Part shown: positions 22,932-35,430 of the stretch, piece after piece | Layout: every line of letters starts with the position of its first letter | Position numbering within the stretch: the stretch's first letter is position 1 | From: Muraenolepis orangiensis | Taxonomy: Eukaryota; Chordata; Actinopteri; Gadiformes; Muraenolepididae | Direction: 5' to 3' | NCBI GenBank assembly: GCA_027704905.1 | Contig: CM051000.1 | Coordinates: 9,529,072-9,593,071, forward strand | DNA length: 64,000 bases | Made by a program: the position numbers and the translations under genes | The notes under the pieces: model-generated | The model's database searches: none | Seen by the model: the letters and a program-made list of their open reading frames with translations, nothing else | What the model was told of the DNA's origin: nothing

Positions 22932-23931
22932 NNNNNNNNNNNNNNNNNNNNNNNNNNNNNNNNNNNNNNNNNNNNNNNNNNNNNNNNNNNNNNNNNNNNN
23001 NNNNNNNNNNNNNNNNNNNNNNNNNNNNNNNNNNNNNNNNNNNNNNNNNNNNNNNNNNNNNNNNNNNNNNNNNNNNNNNNNNNNNNNNNNNNNNNNNNNN
23101 NNNNNNNNNNNNNNNNNNNNNNNNNNNNNNNNNNNNNNNNNNNNNNNNNNNNNNNNNNNNNNNNNNNNNNNNNNNNNNNNNNNNNNNNNNNNNNNNNNNN
23201 NNNNNNNNNNNNNNNNNNNNNNNNNNNNNNNNNNNNNNNNNNNNNNNNNNNNNNNNNNNNNNNNNNNNNNNNNNNNNNNNNNNNNNNNNNNNNNNNNNNN
23301 NNNNNNNNNNNNNNNNNNNNNNNNNNNNNNNNNNNNNNNNNNNNNNNNNNNNNNNNNNNNNNNNNNNNNNNNNNNNNNNNNNNNNNNNNNNNNNNNNNNN
23401 NNNNNNNNNNNNNNNNNNNNNNNNNNNNNNNNNNNNNNNNNNNNNNNNNNNNNNNNNNNNNNNNNNNNNNNNNNNNNNNNNNNNNNNNNNNNNNNNNNNN
23501 NNNNNNNNNNNNNNNNNNNNNNNNNNNNNNNNNNNNNNNNNNNNNNNNNNNNNNNNNNNNNNNNNNNNNNNNNNNNNNNNNNNNNNNNNNNNNNNNNNNN
23601 NNNNNNNNNNNNNNNNNNNNNNNNNNNNNNNNNNNNNNNNNNNNNNNNNNNNNNNNNNNNNNNNNNNNNNNNNNNNNNNNNNNNNNNNNNNNNNNNNNNN
23701 NNNNNNNNNNNNNNNNNNNNNNNNNNNNNNNNNNNNNNNNNNNNNNNNNNNNNNNNNNNNNNNNNNNNNNNNNNNNNNNNNNNNNNNNNNNNNNNNNNNN
23801 NNNNNNNNNNNNNNNNNNNNNNNNNNNNNNNNNNNNNNNNNNNNNNNNNNNNNNNNNNNNNNNNNNNNNNNNNNNNNNNNNNNNNNNNNNNNNNNNNNNN
23901 NNNNNNNNNNNNNNNNNNNNNNNNNNNNNNN
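22932..23931. other. Assembly gap, 1000 N
   Basis: Exactly 1000 N, the usual placeholder for a gap of unknown length. It lies between the two copies of the tandem duplication. Sequence to the left stops at the same point where the second copy continues (at 33785). Confidence 0.99.
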
Positions 23932-24541
23932 GCCTGAGTTATAGGCACTGCCAATCCAATATAACAATAATATCCAGAGCAATAACAATAGGTAACCACA
24001 GACACTGTTGGTTAGAGACCCAAAAGCATGACTCAGGACACGGAAGTAAAAAAAACAAGTGCAGTATATTTGTTATACGTTTGCCTTCAAATTAACAATT
24101 GTTCACAAAGTCCAAAAACTCAGAAGATAAATGATAAATGATCAAAACAAAAATCAGATTGAGTTCCAGCGTCAAGGGGAATCTGAGGCAGGTAGACCGG
24201 CAGACGGGGTAGGCACCACACCAAGCTAACGGGCTAACACTGTAGGTATGGCACAAACTGGAAATGAATAGGAGTGAAGACCAGGCTATTGTACAGAGTT
24301 GAATGGTGTTTGGGATCAGGTGTGGTGATGAGGAACAGGTACGCGTCGTTCACTGCCCAATGCGCTGGTGGGCAGTGTGCGCCGATGTGCCAGGAGACGT
24401 AGAGTGGGTGTGATGTGAAGGCGGAGAGGAGGAGCCACAACAGATACTGAATACCTAATAATACAAATAATAATAATAATCACAATGACAATTATGTGTA
24501 TTCCTATAACTGTTAATTGTAATTTCTGTACTTAATATTAG

Positions 24542-27500
24542 AGTTCCTTCAAACTGCCCAAGAGCATACCATCTAATGACAGCTGACCCTGATGGCGATC
24601 AAGTTATATGCAGATACGGAACCATCCTTAACAGAGAATGCGCAACATGCAATCAACCCTATGGTTTCTACCTGGATGAGGTTGGTAAAAACACACCTTA
24701 CTCAACACCACGTTTACTAACTTTTGTTGTTGGTGTTTTCTTCCCCTAATCTAACCTATTCATATGCATTCAGGGCAATTGCATCCTACACTACAGTGTC
24801 ACAGCATACAAAGGGGTGTATGGGTTTGAGTTGGTAGTGGAAGACTTTCCAAGAACCACTATCACTTTGACCTCCGCAAATGGAACTCAAACGTCTAGGT
24901 CTCCCTTGACTGGACAGAGAAGGAAACGTTCAATAATTGCCATAACTACCTTGTACCCATTGATAGCTGTTAACTATACCAACACAGCTCCAACCATCCC
25001 CACATTCCCTATCAGCCATGGGTGGTGGTGGTCAACTCCAGCTCCAACCATCCCCACAACCACAAGTTCATCCGGTATCACAACCACCCCTACCACCCCT
25101 TGGTGGTGGTGGTCAACTCCAGCTCCATCAACCACCTCCCCCACAACTCCATCTCTAACCATCCCCACAACCACAAGTTCATCCGGTCTCACAACCACCC
25201 CTACCACCCCTTGGTGGTGGTGGTCAACTCCAGCTCCACCCAACTCAACTACCCCTATCAGCCATGGGTGGTGGTGGTCAACTCCAGCTCCAACCATCCC
25301 CACAACCACAAGTTCATCCGGTATCACAACCACCCCCACCCCCCCTTGGTGGTGGTGGTCAACTCCAGCTCCAACCATCCCCACAACCACAAGTTCATCC
25401 GGTATCACAACCACCCCTACCACCCCTTGGTGGTGGTGGTCAACTCCAGCTCCATCAACCACCTCCCCCACAACTCCGTCTCTAACCATCCCCACAACCA
25501 CAAGTTCATCCGGTATCACAACCACCCCTACCACCCCTTGGTGGTGGTGGTCAACTCCAGCTCCACCCAACTCAACTACCCCTATCAGCCGTGGGTGGTG
25601 GTGGTCAACTCCAGCTCCAACCATCCCCACAACCACAAGTTCATCCGGTATCACAACCACCCCCACCCCCCCTTGGTGGTGGTGGTCAACTCCAGCTCCA
25701 ACCATCCCCACAACCACAAGTTCATCCGGTATCACAACCACCCCCACCCCCCTTGGTGGTGGTGGTGGCCAACTCCAGCTCCACCAACCACCACCACCCA
25801 AACATCCAAAACAACAACAGCTACTACCAGTACAATAGCTCCCTGGCGGACCACCACAAGAAGACCGTATCCTATAGTTCTCTGCAGTTCTCCCTTCATG
25901 GTAAGCAAACAATATGTAGTTTAGTAGGCATTTTAGATTAGACTAGATTCAAATGAATTGTCATTGCACAGCACAAGTACAGTACAGCGAAAATAATTTG
26001 GCATCTAACCAGAGTGCAAATGTTGCAGTAAAGTGCATGGTAATATATAATGTACAGTTGTTGAATAATATGTTTCACATGCCCTGTACAACATATTGCA
26101 TGCTCTGGAAACTAAAATATTTATACCAAAACTGTAGTGGATTCAGCTGCTCCGTCCTGCAATGAAGGAGAGTACTTGCCTGGGTTTGTTCACCCAACAC
26201 CCATTCATGGATATCATCTTAAAGCTCAAGTCAACCAAGAATTTGAAATGAAGATCAAAGCACAAGCGTCACGTTCATCGTAAGTACATTTGGCAGCTGA
26301 CAATCTTACATATCAATCAAGCTCATTCAAGTCATTCATAGGTACTCAAGTATTACCAACAACTTCATAATCTAAAAAGTTATTTATTTTGTTTTAATAC
26401 AGAGTAAGGGATATAATCTTCAGTGGACCCCTGAATACCACCAAGTACACTATCGCACTGGGAGAGTTCTACATTAGGTGGACCCCGAATCAAGACCACC
26501 TTGGAGAACAGGTTCCAATTTGCTTTGTTGTTGAAGCAGCTTATTTGTAAGTATCTTTAATACTCTAACCACACTTCTATTATAATCCATTAATTAGCAG
26601 ATTTTTAACCAGCTTGTACCATTACAATGTGGGTAATATATGCAAATAAACAATGATAAATTCTCCACCATTTTACCAGCATTCAGTTGAGCAAATTAAG
26701 GGCTGTTGTTCCAACTGTTTATAAACACCCAATTTATATTAATTTGTGCCTTTCTACTGCATAGAAAGCTCTGTCTTAGAAAAAGCCATACTTATATATA
26801 ATAATACAATTATGTATTATAAAAACATAATTTTTATTATACTACAATTTTCAGATATCAGAATTATCAGTCTGAAATGCGATGTGTTGTGGTGGATGTT
26901 GAACATGGTGAGTACGGACATTTTTAACATGTGACAAATTTTGTTTCAATGTATAAGGTAGATAGAGAACATGATAAGATCTAATTAATTTCAAACAAAA
27001 CATCCATTACTGTTGACAGCTATGTTGTTATACAAAGTTATACAGCTGATAAAAATCTCGATTTTTTTATTTGTCATTTGAAGAGCCATTTATAGCCATA
27101 TATATATTAAGTATGTTTGCAATCAAGGAAAAGGAATATTCCTGGACCCTATTTTCCCATCATTTTTGGTCTAAGTGACACATGTTTTAATTGGTCCAGC
27201 ATTGAGCGAGAGCCCTTGACCCGTCAGCAGAAAAACATCTGCTTTGAGGCAGCAGCGCCCTGTCAATGTATGTCCTCTAAAGGTGCTTGTTATTGTCACT
27301 GACAGGCTCAGATTGTTTTTATAAGTGTCTCATGACATACAAAGAAATACAACTTTTTCATTACATTTAGCTTGATGCAGTCTGTTTGTTAATGTCTCAA
27401 CAACTCAGATTGAGCGAGACTCCGGAGTTGAGCAAGACTTCTCCTTGAGCGAGACTTGGTGTGTAGGGGATCCTTTCCATAAAGTTGTCTGACACTTATA

Positions 27501-29799
27501 ATAACAATCTGAGTCTGTAAGTGGCAAAAAACAGCACTTTTAGGGGACATACATTAGCAGATGCAATTTCCCCCGAAAGGTTACATTGCAAATGTTTTGT
27601 GGCTTGTGGCTGAAGCGCTCTTGCTCAATAGTGGACCAATTTCAAAAATGTGTTAGACCCCAAATTATGGGAATTTAGGGTCCAGGTTGAAAAATACCAT
27701 AGTTATATTTTAACTTCTACAAATGTCACACCAGTTAAAGCCCACGTGATCTGCAATGAAACCTCAATGACAGTCGAGTTGGATAAGTCCTCATTCAATG
27801 GGCTGAGCGAGGATCATCTGAGGCTAAATGATCCCAGCGACACTGCAGTCTGCAGTCTACACTCCAATAGCACTCATGTCATTGGTGTCATCCCTCTCAA
27901 TGCATGTGGTACTCAGATTGAGGTAATGCAAATATTATGGTGTCATCTTCTGTCATGCTTCTATTATACCATGGCCACTTGCAATTCGTTCAAATATAAG
28001 GCTGTTGTGTATTCATATTTTTGACCAGAGAAACACATGGGTCTGACTAATACCTCAGACACAATCAGTCTGGCACAATAGCTGGTATGAGATTCATATG
28101 GAATGAAAATGCTGTCTAAAATATAGTCCCATCAGTCAGTATACTATATAGACTATGTGCGATTTCCAAAACTGAATAAATACTGCACATACAGTATACA
28201 CACAATAATGTTAATGCATCTTGTTGCAACTAAGATATTCATGGAAATAGTTTTGCAACAGCAGTCACAAATTCCAGATGCATTTTTAAGCTACTAGCAC
28301 AATGTCAGTGAGCCAGCGCACGAGAAAGGCCTTTTGTACGGCAAAGCCCTTTGTGCCAGAAAGCCTTTTCTGTCAGAAAGAAACATTTACATTATAAAAG
28401 AGAGAGTTGGCAACGCTAGGGTCAGCAGATTTACCAATGCCAAAGTAGCTACAGTTTGAGGCCGTTTTCAGCAAGATGGTATTATCTTAAGACTTTGAAG
28501 GCAAGTTCAAGTTACTAGTATTGACCTCTACCGCCTAGCATTTTCACTGGCCATGTTATAAAATAGATCATATAGTATGTGGCAAATGGATGTCTGGATA
28601 TCCCCAGATCTGCTGATCTGGTTACCCTCATTGGTTTTGTTCATGTAACTTAATGTTAGTGTTCTTGATCTACAGGAAGATGAACATAACCTTATCTTCA
28701 AGAATGAGCTCACCACCTTTGGGGATGTCAGGGACATCATTACCAGGCAACATCTGTTGGAGTTTGGGTTTTTCTGCCAGTACCCAAAGCGTGGAAATGT
28801 AACCCTGGGGTTCACTGTGCACAGGGACAACTTTACACTAACAGAGAGAGGCTTTGGGGAATTCACCTATAACTTTGAGTTCTACCCAGACAACCTCTTT
28901 GGCACAATGGTCAATCCCAGTTTGTACCCACTGGTGTATGACATTGGAGACAAGATTTATATGCAGATAAAAGCCATTTCTTCAGTTAATAACACAGAGC
29001 TGTTTGTGGAGTCCTGCAGAGCTTCGCCTTACGATAACCCTAATTACCAGTCTACCTACTCCATCATAGAGAACGGGTAAACAACCGTCCTACCAATGAC
29101 ATATAAACTGCTCATAATATTCTTGATGTAAGGCATGTAAATGTCTATTTATTTAATGTTTATTTATTTAAACTAGGTGTACAGTGGACCCCACTGTTGT
29201 CATCTATTCCCAAAGTCCGAATAAACAGTTTCAGTTTTCAATCGATGCCTTCAAATTCATAGGATTACATGACCAGGTAAACCTGAATGAATTCAACCAA
29301 GTAAATAAATAAATTAACTGCAGTGTAGTCATGTATTGACAGGATTTGTGATTATGACTCAGGTGTACATCAGCTGTTCCGTACTTCTATGTGAGATTGG
29401 GAACCCCAACACCAGATGCTCCAAGGGATGTGTGACATCCAACCAGCAGTTAGGGCGGATCAAGAGGGCGGCTGTTATTGAAACAGGAGTGCACTTCATT
29501 TCCCAGGGTCCTTTGCGTTTGCGAAGCACACCAGAAAGCGATAAGAGAGGTAATGTTGAAATTGTCAAATTGTGGCAATACATTGCAAACAACACTTTTA
29601 ATTCACATGACTTGGTAGAATATATGCACATTAAACAGTTTTGCATGTATTTGCTCTAGTAACCGGCCTGAATCTCAACTTGGCCTTCATCGCTGGATGC
29701 CTTCTAGCAGCGGTTGCCATGATCTGTGGAGTGGTAATGATTCACAAATTCAAGAGGATTGCTGTTCAATATCAGCCTTTGCCAACAACAGAGCAATAA
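24542..29799 (+). pseudogene. Second ZP-gene copy, exons 4-13 visible, exon 5 frameshifted
   Basis: Exons by alignment to copy 1: 24542-24680, 24774-25900, 26138-26279, 26403-26546, 26855-26907, 27735-27922, 28676-29076, 29177-29276, 29363-29549, 29660-29799. Splice sites are kept. Exon 5 is 1127 bp against 1024 bp: +117 bp of array, minus 1 bp in the last C-run (near 25751) and minus 13 bp near 25874 (a 12-bp and a 1-bp loss, removing the PLSK block). The two losses do not cancel, so the frame ends at 25838 before the ZP module. Exons 1-3 are not seen; they would fall in or before the gap. RRKR, RIKR, helix and tail sequences are conserved. It is either a young pseudogene, a null allele placed in tandem, or sequencing error in homopolymers. 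Confidence 0.8.
24993..25783 (+). repeat. W/T/P-rich coding repeat array, second copy, ten units
   Basis: Same unit types as the first array but a different order: 18, 27, 37, 18, 27, 27, 37, 18, 27 and a 28-residue-like last unit lacking one C. Three tracts are GWWW, six are WWWW, and the tenth (five TGG) is out of frame because of the missing C. The difference from copy 1 is consistent with unequal exchange of whole units. Confidence 0.9.
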
Positions 29800-31792
29800 G
29801 ATATATAAGTGAAGACGTCAGACCACATTCTGTCTTTCCCAGAATAAGTTTATGAGCAGACTTGGCCATCTATAATCAATATATATTTTTTACATTTTCT
29901 GGGCAGGATATTGTTAGTGGATGCAGTGGATATGTCCCTCTGTAATATCTTATCATTATTTTACATTTTAAGATCCTGATCACTTTAAACTATGTAACAC
30001 TTTCCCAATATTGATGTTCTCGAGTTGCCTCACACCTGCTACCATACATACAAATACGAAAGTTATAATATTTTCATTGAATAAAGCTTGAATAAAATGT
30101 CCATGGAGGGTGGTGATTATGATAGAGCTGAGATGTAAGGCTATAGATCTCAATTGTATTTATTTCATGTTGCACAAGCTCTGGGTAATGATGGAAATTT
30201 TAACATGAATGACATGAAGACAAGCGTCTGGAATGAATTTCCGCCGCAGATTAGCTCGACTCACTCACCTGCAACTCTGTACTAATAGTTGCATATTGTT
30301 CTGCTCGTGTTTTATAAAATAATAATTACATGTATAGTTGTAAATATATATAGAAACACTTAGCTACTTATTCATGGACGAAATTCAGCACTGAATCCCC
30401 CAAAAGTGTAAGCAAAAAGAAAAATAATTACAATTGAAGAATGAGTAAAAAGTACATTCCTTTCTTTAATTTGTTATATAAAATGCAACAAGTGCAGATT
30501 GTTTCTATTAATTACTAGGTATTACCATCTAATCAATGCATAGATAAACTGAGAGAAAATATGTTAGGAGTACTGATCAAATGAGTAACCAAGCCTTTTA
30601 CCGGTCTAGTAAATGTAACTGCCTAAAGTCAAATGAGCACAATCTCAATATTAATGTGAAATTTCATATTGTCTAATTAATAATTGATTGAAACGTTTTA
30701 TTACAAAAATTAATAAATCTATATTAATTGAATATATTAATACAAATTCCAACAAAGAAAGTTCCTCCTCGAGGAGCACCCTAACTTCCTGCGAGTATGA
30801 TTCAATGTGCACTACTAAAAGTCTAACATTTACATTGTTTTGTATATTGAGTGAATTTGATTATAGCCTTCGTAACTATTACGTTACCATTGACAATTAG
30901 ACGGCTCGATGTCTGGTCAATGTAACATAATAAGGAGACGGTAGCCAAAGTAATCAACAAAGAATATTTAATTAATAATTACCATGGTTGAACAAAGGAA
31001 ATATAAAGTAACGACAGACAAGAACACATAATTGCACAGACAGGATCAGCAACCAGACAAAGGGGAAGACAGAATACTTATACATGAGGGAATGACGAGA
31101 CGAGACACACCTGGGTTGATTACAAATGGGTACACCTGGAAGGGAAAACGATAAGGACTACAAAACCATGACAGAGAACTACAGCTAGACATGACACATC
31201 ACACTAGGAGCGCCTGATCAGGGCACAAACACATAACAGTAACAATGTAGTATACAACAATGTAGTATACATTGTTACATTAAAGGTCCTTGTCAGTGGT
31301 TATATTTCATACTTTATTTACTAAAATACTATTGCTTCAAGGCATCTGCATAAGCATCAGTGCAGAATATTCCCTCTAGATTGAATACTATATATTATAT
31401 ATTATTTTCTCTAATCTGAAATTGTTACATGTCATTTTATTTGCCATGTATGCAAAATTAATTGAGGTAGCATTAATTGATTAAAAGTCAGAGGGTTCAC
31501 TAGACCAAGGGTTCAGTAGTTTGAGGGTTCACTCATCCTAGGGTTCAGTATTCAGTATATATCAGTATTTCTCAAACAGGGCTTCCGCAAAATAATTAGA
31601 TGTAAATAAATAATAAAATTGTGCTGTATCAATAAAAAAATGCATATCTACAAATGGGTCCCATCGGCGCCAATGAAACAATCACACAGTGTTGATTAGT
31701 CACACCCATGTTAGCTTTGGGCCAATATAAACTCTAATGTGATTGCGACACATCACATCAGTTATGAATCACTCAATTCACTCGCATAACAA

Positions 31793-32290
31793 GACTTCAA
31801 AAAGGAGGCCTTCTGGGCTATGTTATCCCGGGAGACTCCGGACTCGGTTACAAGGTATCGAGAGTCCAAGAGGAAAGCAGTATTAACCGTAGCAAAGGCA
31901 AAGCCGGCAGTCGGCACCAAAGCGATTCTGGTATACTGTCTGGCGCCTCAGGAGGGGAAAGCAGGAATCCATCCAAGCTGTTTACATTAAGGGTTGAACA
32001 CTCCTCAACTGAGGAGGTAATCAGGCGGTGGAAGGAGCACTTTGAGGAACGCCTCAACCCAACTAACCCATCCTCTACGGTAGAGGCAGAGCTGGAGGAT
32101 GATGGGCGGCAAACTAAATGTTGTCAAACAACTGTCATGGATGACACGTCTTTTCAACATTGCGTTTAAGTCTGGGATTGTACCTAAGGAGTGGCAGATG
32201 GGGACGATGGAGCCTGAGATGGGGAGCAGCTGGAGCTGCTACCTCTGCGACCCAATCCCCAATAAGCGGTAGACGATGGATGGATGGACA
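31793..32290 (+). mobile_element. RTE/Rex3-like LINE fragment, duplicate of 20940-21437
   Basis: Near-identical to the first copy, including the jump from the endonuclease-RT linker to the 3' end and the GATGG tail. It shows the LINE insertion and its deletion predate the duplication. Confidence 0.65.
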
Positions 32291-32612
32291 AGCATTTGGC
32301 AACCATCAAGTTATTAATGGGTGTATAATGTAGATTGCCGGTAGATTAGATTCCCCCTTATGTAGTTTAGGTGGTGGTGATGACTATGGATGGAATTCCT
32401 TGACCCTGGAGGATGCCATCTCTTTCTTCGTAGACAGGTGGAGCCTATGGTCCTGGGGGGATGGAGAGCTGTAATGAATACAACAGATGAGCATGAATGA
32501 GAGATGTGTATATAAATGACATGTTAACGGGGTGAGAATATGGTCCTCCTGATTCAAATTTTGCTTTAGCTCCATTTTTAGGTGCTTAAAAATAAAATGT
32601 CTCACACTTTTT

Positions 32613-33835
32613 GTTATGGTCCTGGAAACACAAAATTAGTTGGGAGATCACCACCTCTGAGGATGACTGGGACTAAAATAATATTGAGGAGGCGGCAAAT
32701 ATTAGAAAAGTAATGGCAATTTTTCATAAATCCTGTTTGATCTGGGGATATAATCTTTGATAGGGCAGGTTCCAATCTACGTGCTAAGGCTTTAGTCAAG
32801 ATCTTGTAGTCGTTATTTAAAAGTGAGATAGGCCTGTACGAACTGCACTCACAGCTGTCTTTGTTTGGCTTTAATATTACATTTATAGAGGCCTCCGTGA
32901 GGGTTTAAGGTAATGTTCCTAAATTATCTAGAGAATCATTGTACATTTTAAGAAGGAGGGGCTTCTCAGCTTCTCAACAAATGTTTTATAAAATTGTATA
33001 TGATAACAATCTGGCCCTGGGGCCTTGCCACTTTGTATAACTTTAATTGCTTCAATAATTTCACAAATTGGCAGGGGACGATCCATCCGGCTCACCTGAT
33101 CAGAAGTGATACACGGGAATTTAAGGTTATTGAGAAACATGCCTGTATTGTCGCTAGGGGCTCAGAGGTATATAACTTGGAATACACATTTTTAAAGGTA
33201 TCATTAATGACAGATGGGGTGACTGTAATCTCGCCTGACAGGTTCTTATTTGTTTAATCTGTTGGGATGCCGCTTGGCTCTTAATTTGGTGCGCCAAAAG
33301 TCACCATGTTCATAGAGAAAGCCTCGTGAACGTAAAAGCAATTTTTCAGTTTCTTGTTTTGTGAGAAAATTGTAGTTCATCTGAAGGATTTGTCTTTCTT
33401 TTTCAAGCTCGACGGCGATATTGATAGCTTGCTATCCAGATCCTTTATGCTTTCCATAAACGTATTGTGTGCTTGTTTTTCCCGATTTTTTCGTCCTGCA
33501 GATTTGGATATGATCTCTCCCCTGATAACCACCTTTAATGTTTCCCAGAGAGAGAAGAGATGGAGATATGTCATTTGACAGAGTTATTGTTAATTAGGAA
33601 CTTATCAATTGCTGTTGAGATTGTTGTGAGGAATGCATCATCATTTAGTAGTGTACAATTCAACCGCCAGGGGGGCAAGTTTTTTGTAATGGCATGAAGG
33701 AATGGTCAAATTGCAGGGGCGTGTTGTCTGAAATTACTATGGTCGAGTATTCTACATTACTGATAGCCGACAATGAAAATGTCTTATGTACGTGGGAGTA
33801 AAAGGAGAATTTTTTTATCAGGGTGAAGGAAGCGC
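32613..33835 (-). mobile_element. L1-like LINE ORF2 fragment, duplicate and longer
   Basis: Same RT blocks as 21760-22931 (ALARRLEPALSKIISPDQ, SGKAPGPDCYH). It continues past the point where the first copy hits the gap, with the end of the endonuclease read to about 33835. Multiple stops; inactive. Confidence 0.65.
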
Positions 33836-33943
33836 CATGGATAATAATAATAATAATAATAATAAATTATATTTATAAGCGCACTTTTAATTTGCTTTGA
33901 CAAAACTCAAAGTGCTACAGAGTAAAAATGGTTTAAATAAAAC
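33836..33943 (-). mobile_element. LINE 3' tail with ATA/AAT microsatellite
   Basis: (AAT)n at about 33842-33867 followed by TTATATTTATAAGCGCACTT and AACTCAAAGTGCTACAGAG is a common fish LINE 3' end read in reverse. It is interrupted at 33944 by the LTR element. Confidence 0.5.
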
Positions 33944-34215
33944 TCTCACGGTTACGTTGATTGACAGGGGGCGTGGCCAAGCCGTGTGCGCTGATGGCGC
34001 ACACACACACCTGTCAACATGCGGGCTGATTACTAATCACCTCACCTGGGGGTATATATACCCTGGCGTCCTGTTACCCCAGTGTTAGGTCGTACGTCAT
34101 ACTTCATGGTGGCTACTTTGTACGTTGGTACATTCTGGACAGAATCGCCACGCCGATGTCCCAGAAATCCAGATTCATTGCCTATCCTGCGTCACTCGCC
34201 TGTCTCGCGTTTCTC
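33944..34215 (+). mobile_element. Truncated LTR of the composite retroelement
   Basis: Starts TCTCACGGTTACG, corresponding to TGTCACGGTTACG of the complete LTR at 35431. It carries a TATA-like TATATATACCC at about 34053 and runs parallel to that LTR until about 34215. There it breaks into internal sequence, losing the 3' part of the LTR and the primer-binding site. Confidence 0.75.
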
Positions 34216-35415
34216 TCAGGTCTGCTCGGGTGGAGCAACTGACACTGGAGCTGAGGGATCACCGGTAAGCCGATCTGGGTCCCGGCGATCTCAAACGGGT
34301 GAGGCACCTGATTGATTCCCTGAGGAGCCGTGACGGATCACGGGTTCAAGCACTGCGGGAGAAGGAGAAGGCGTGGAAGGTCATGTTAGCCCGGATGGCT
34401 CCCGGCGACCATGACCAGTGGAAGCCCGTGGGTGATGCCCAGTACGGACGGTGGGGTCAAAGGTTGCAGGTCATGAGGGACCAGCTTAGGGACCTGGCCA
34501 CCACCGTTGCTTCCCTCATCAGAGGAGGGGTTTCCGACGTTACGCTTCCCCCACCTGCCGACGCTGCTGACGTCACGCTGTCTCCGTCTGACAGCACCGT
34601 TTCTCCCCCGTCTGACAGCGCCTCACTGCCCGACGCTACGCTGCCCGACGTTGCGCTTCCCCCGTCTGCCGACGCTGCTGACGTCACGCTGTCTCCGTCT
34701 GACAGCGCCGCTTCCCCCCCTGTCTGACAGCGCCGCGCTGCCCGACGCTTCACTGCCCGACGTTGCGCTTCACCCGTCTGACGACGTCACTCTTCCCCCA
34801 TCTGACAGCGCCGCGCTGCCCGACGCTGCGCTGCCCGACGTTGCACTTTCCCCGTCTGCCGACGCTGACGACGTCACGTGGCCCCCATCTGCCGACGAGA
34901 GGGGAGGTCCAGAGCAGACCCCAGAGGAGATTCCAGAGGAGGTCCCGGAGGAGACCCCCAGAGGAGACCCCCAGAGGAGACCCCCAGAGGAGACCCCCAG
35001 AGGAGAACCCCAGAGGGGGTCCCGGAGGAGGTTCCAGAGGAGACCCCCAGAGGAGGCCCCAGAGGAGACCTCCAGAGGAGGTTCCAGAGGAGACCCCAGA
35101 GGAGACCCGCAGAGGAGACCCCCAGAGGAGACCCCCAGAGGTGACCCCCAGAGGAGGCTCCCGGAGGAGGCCCCAGAGGAAGCCCCAGAGGAGACCTCCA
35201 GAGAAGACTCCTACCGACCTGTGCAGATGGGGTGACTCTCTTCCCGGGCCCCGCCCACCCACCGAATCTTCCCCACCCCCCCGGATCATCGACTGGGAGG
35301 CATACGGCCCAGAGGAGTGGGGTTGGCCCCCGCGCCGTTACAGTCTGGACCCGTTCCTTTTCCACGACTGCCACAGGGAACACCCCTTCAAGCCGGCTTG
35401 GCCAGGAGGCGCATG
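34216..35415 (+). mobile_element. Internal region with accessory ORF of the LTR element
   Basis: First, an open frame from 34299 encodes a charged helical segment (VQALREKEKAWKVMLARMAP, then QVMRDQLRDLATTVASLI). Next come acidic repeats of the ADAADVTLSPSDSA type. After a frame change in a C-run near 34715, repeats like SDSAALPDAALPDVAL follow. From about 34905 come Arg/Glu/Pro repeats of the EETPRGDPQRRPP kind. The tail before the polypurine tract matches, in reverse, the internal parts at 6203-6440 and 38249-38450. No known enzyme domain is seen; it may be a Gag-like or additional structural protein, but I cannot assign a function. Confidence 0.6.
34905..35215 (+). repeat. GAGGAGACCCCCAGA coding minisatellite
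   Basis: Imperfect repeats of 12-15 bp (GAGGAGACCCCCAGA, GGAGACCCCCAGAGG) run for about 310 bp, without stops in several frames on both strands. A related stretch in reverse is at 38465-38575. Confidence 0.85.
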
Positions 35416-35430
35416 TTGAGGGGGGGGTAC
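35416..35430 (+). promoter_or_regulatory. Polypurine tract
   Basis: TTGAGGGGGGGGTAC directly precedes the LTR start at 35431. The same tract in reverse adjoins the LTRs at 6189-6202 and 37031-37044. It is the plus-strand priming site of the element. Confidence 0.8.

Larger units (their letters stand above)
23932..33785. repeat. Tandem duplication, second copy
   Basis: Starts right after the gap with the same GCCTGAGTTATAGGCACT and carries the intron 3 LTR, ZP exons 4-13, the polyadenylation signals, the RTE fragment and the L1 fragment. Differences from copy 1 include an extra 39 residues of array, frameshifting deletions in exon 5, a 6-bp deletion in intron 5 and a cluster of changes in exon 10. 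Confidence 0.95.

Noticed and set aside
22807..24095. Open frames of 360-400 aa across the first gap, and similar ones at 45689-47011
   Set aside because: They consist almost wholly of X from the N runs.
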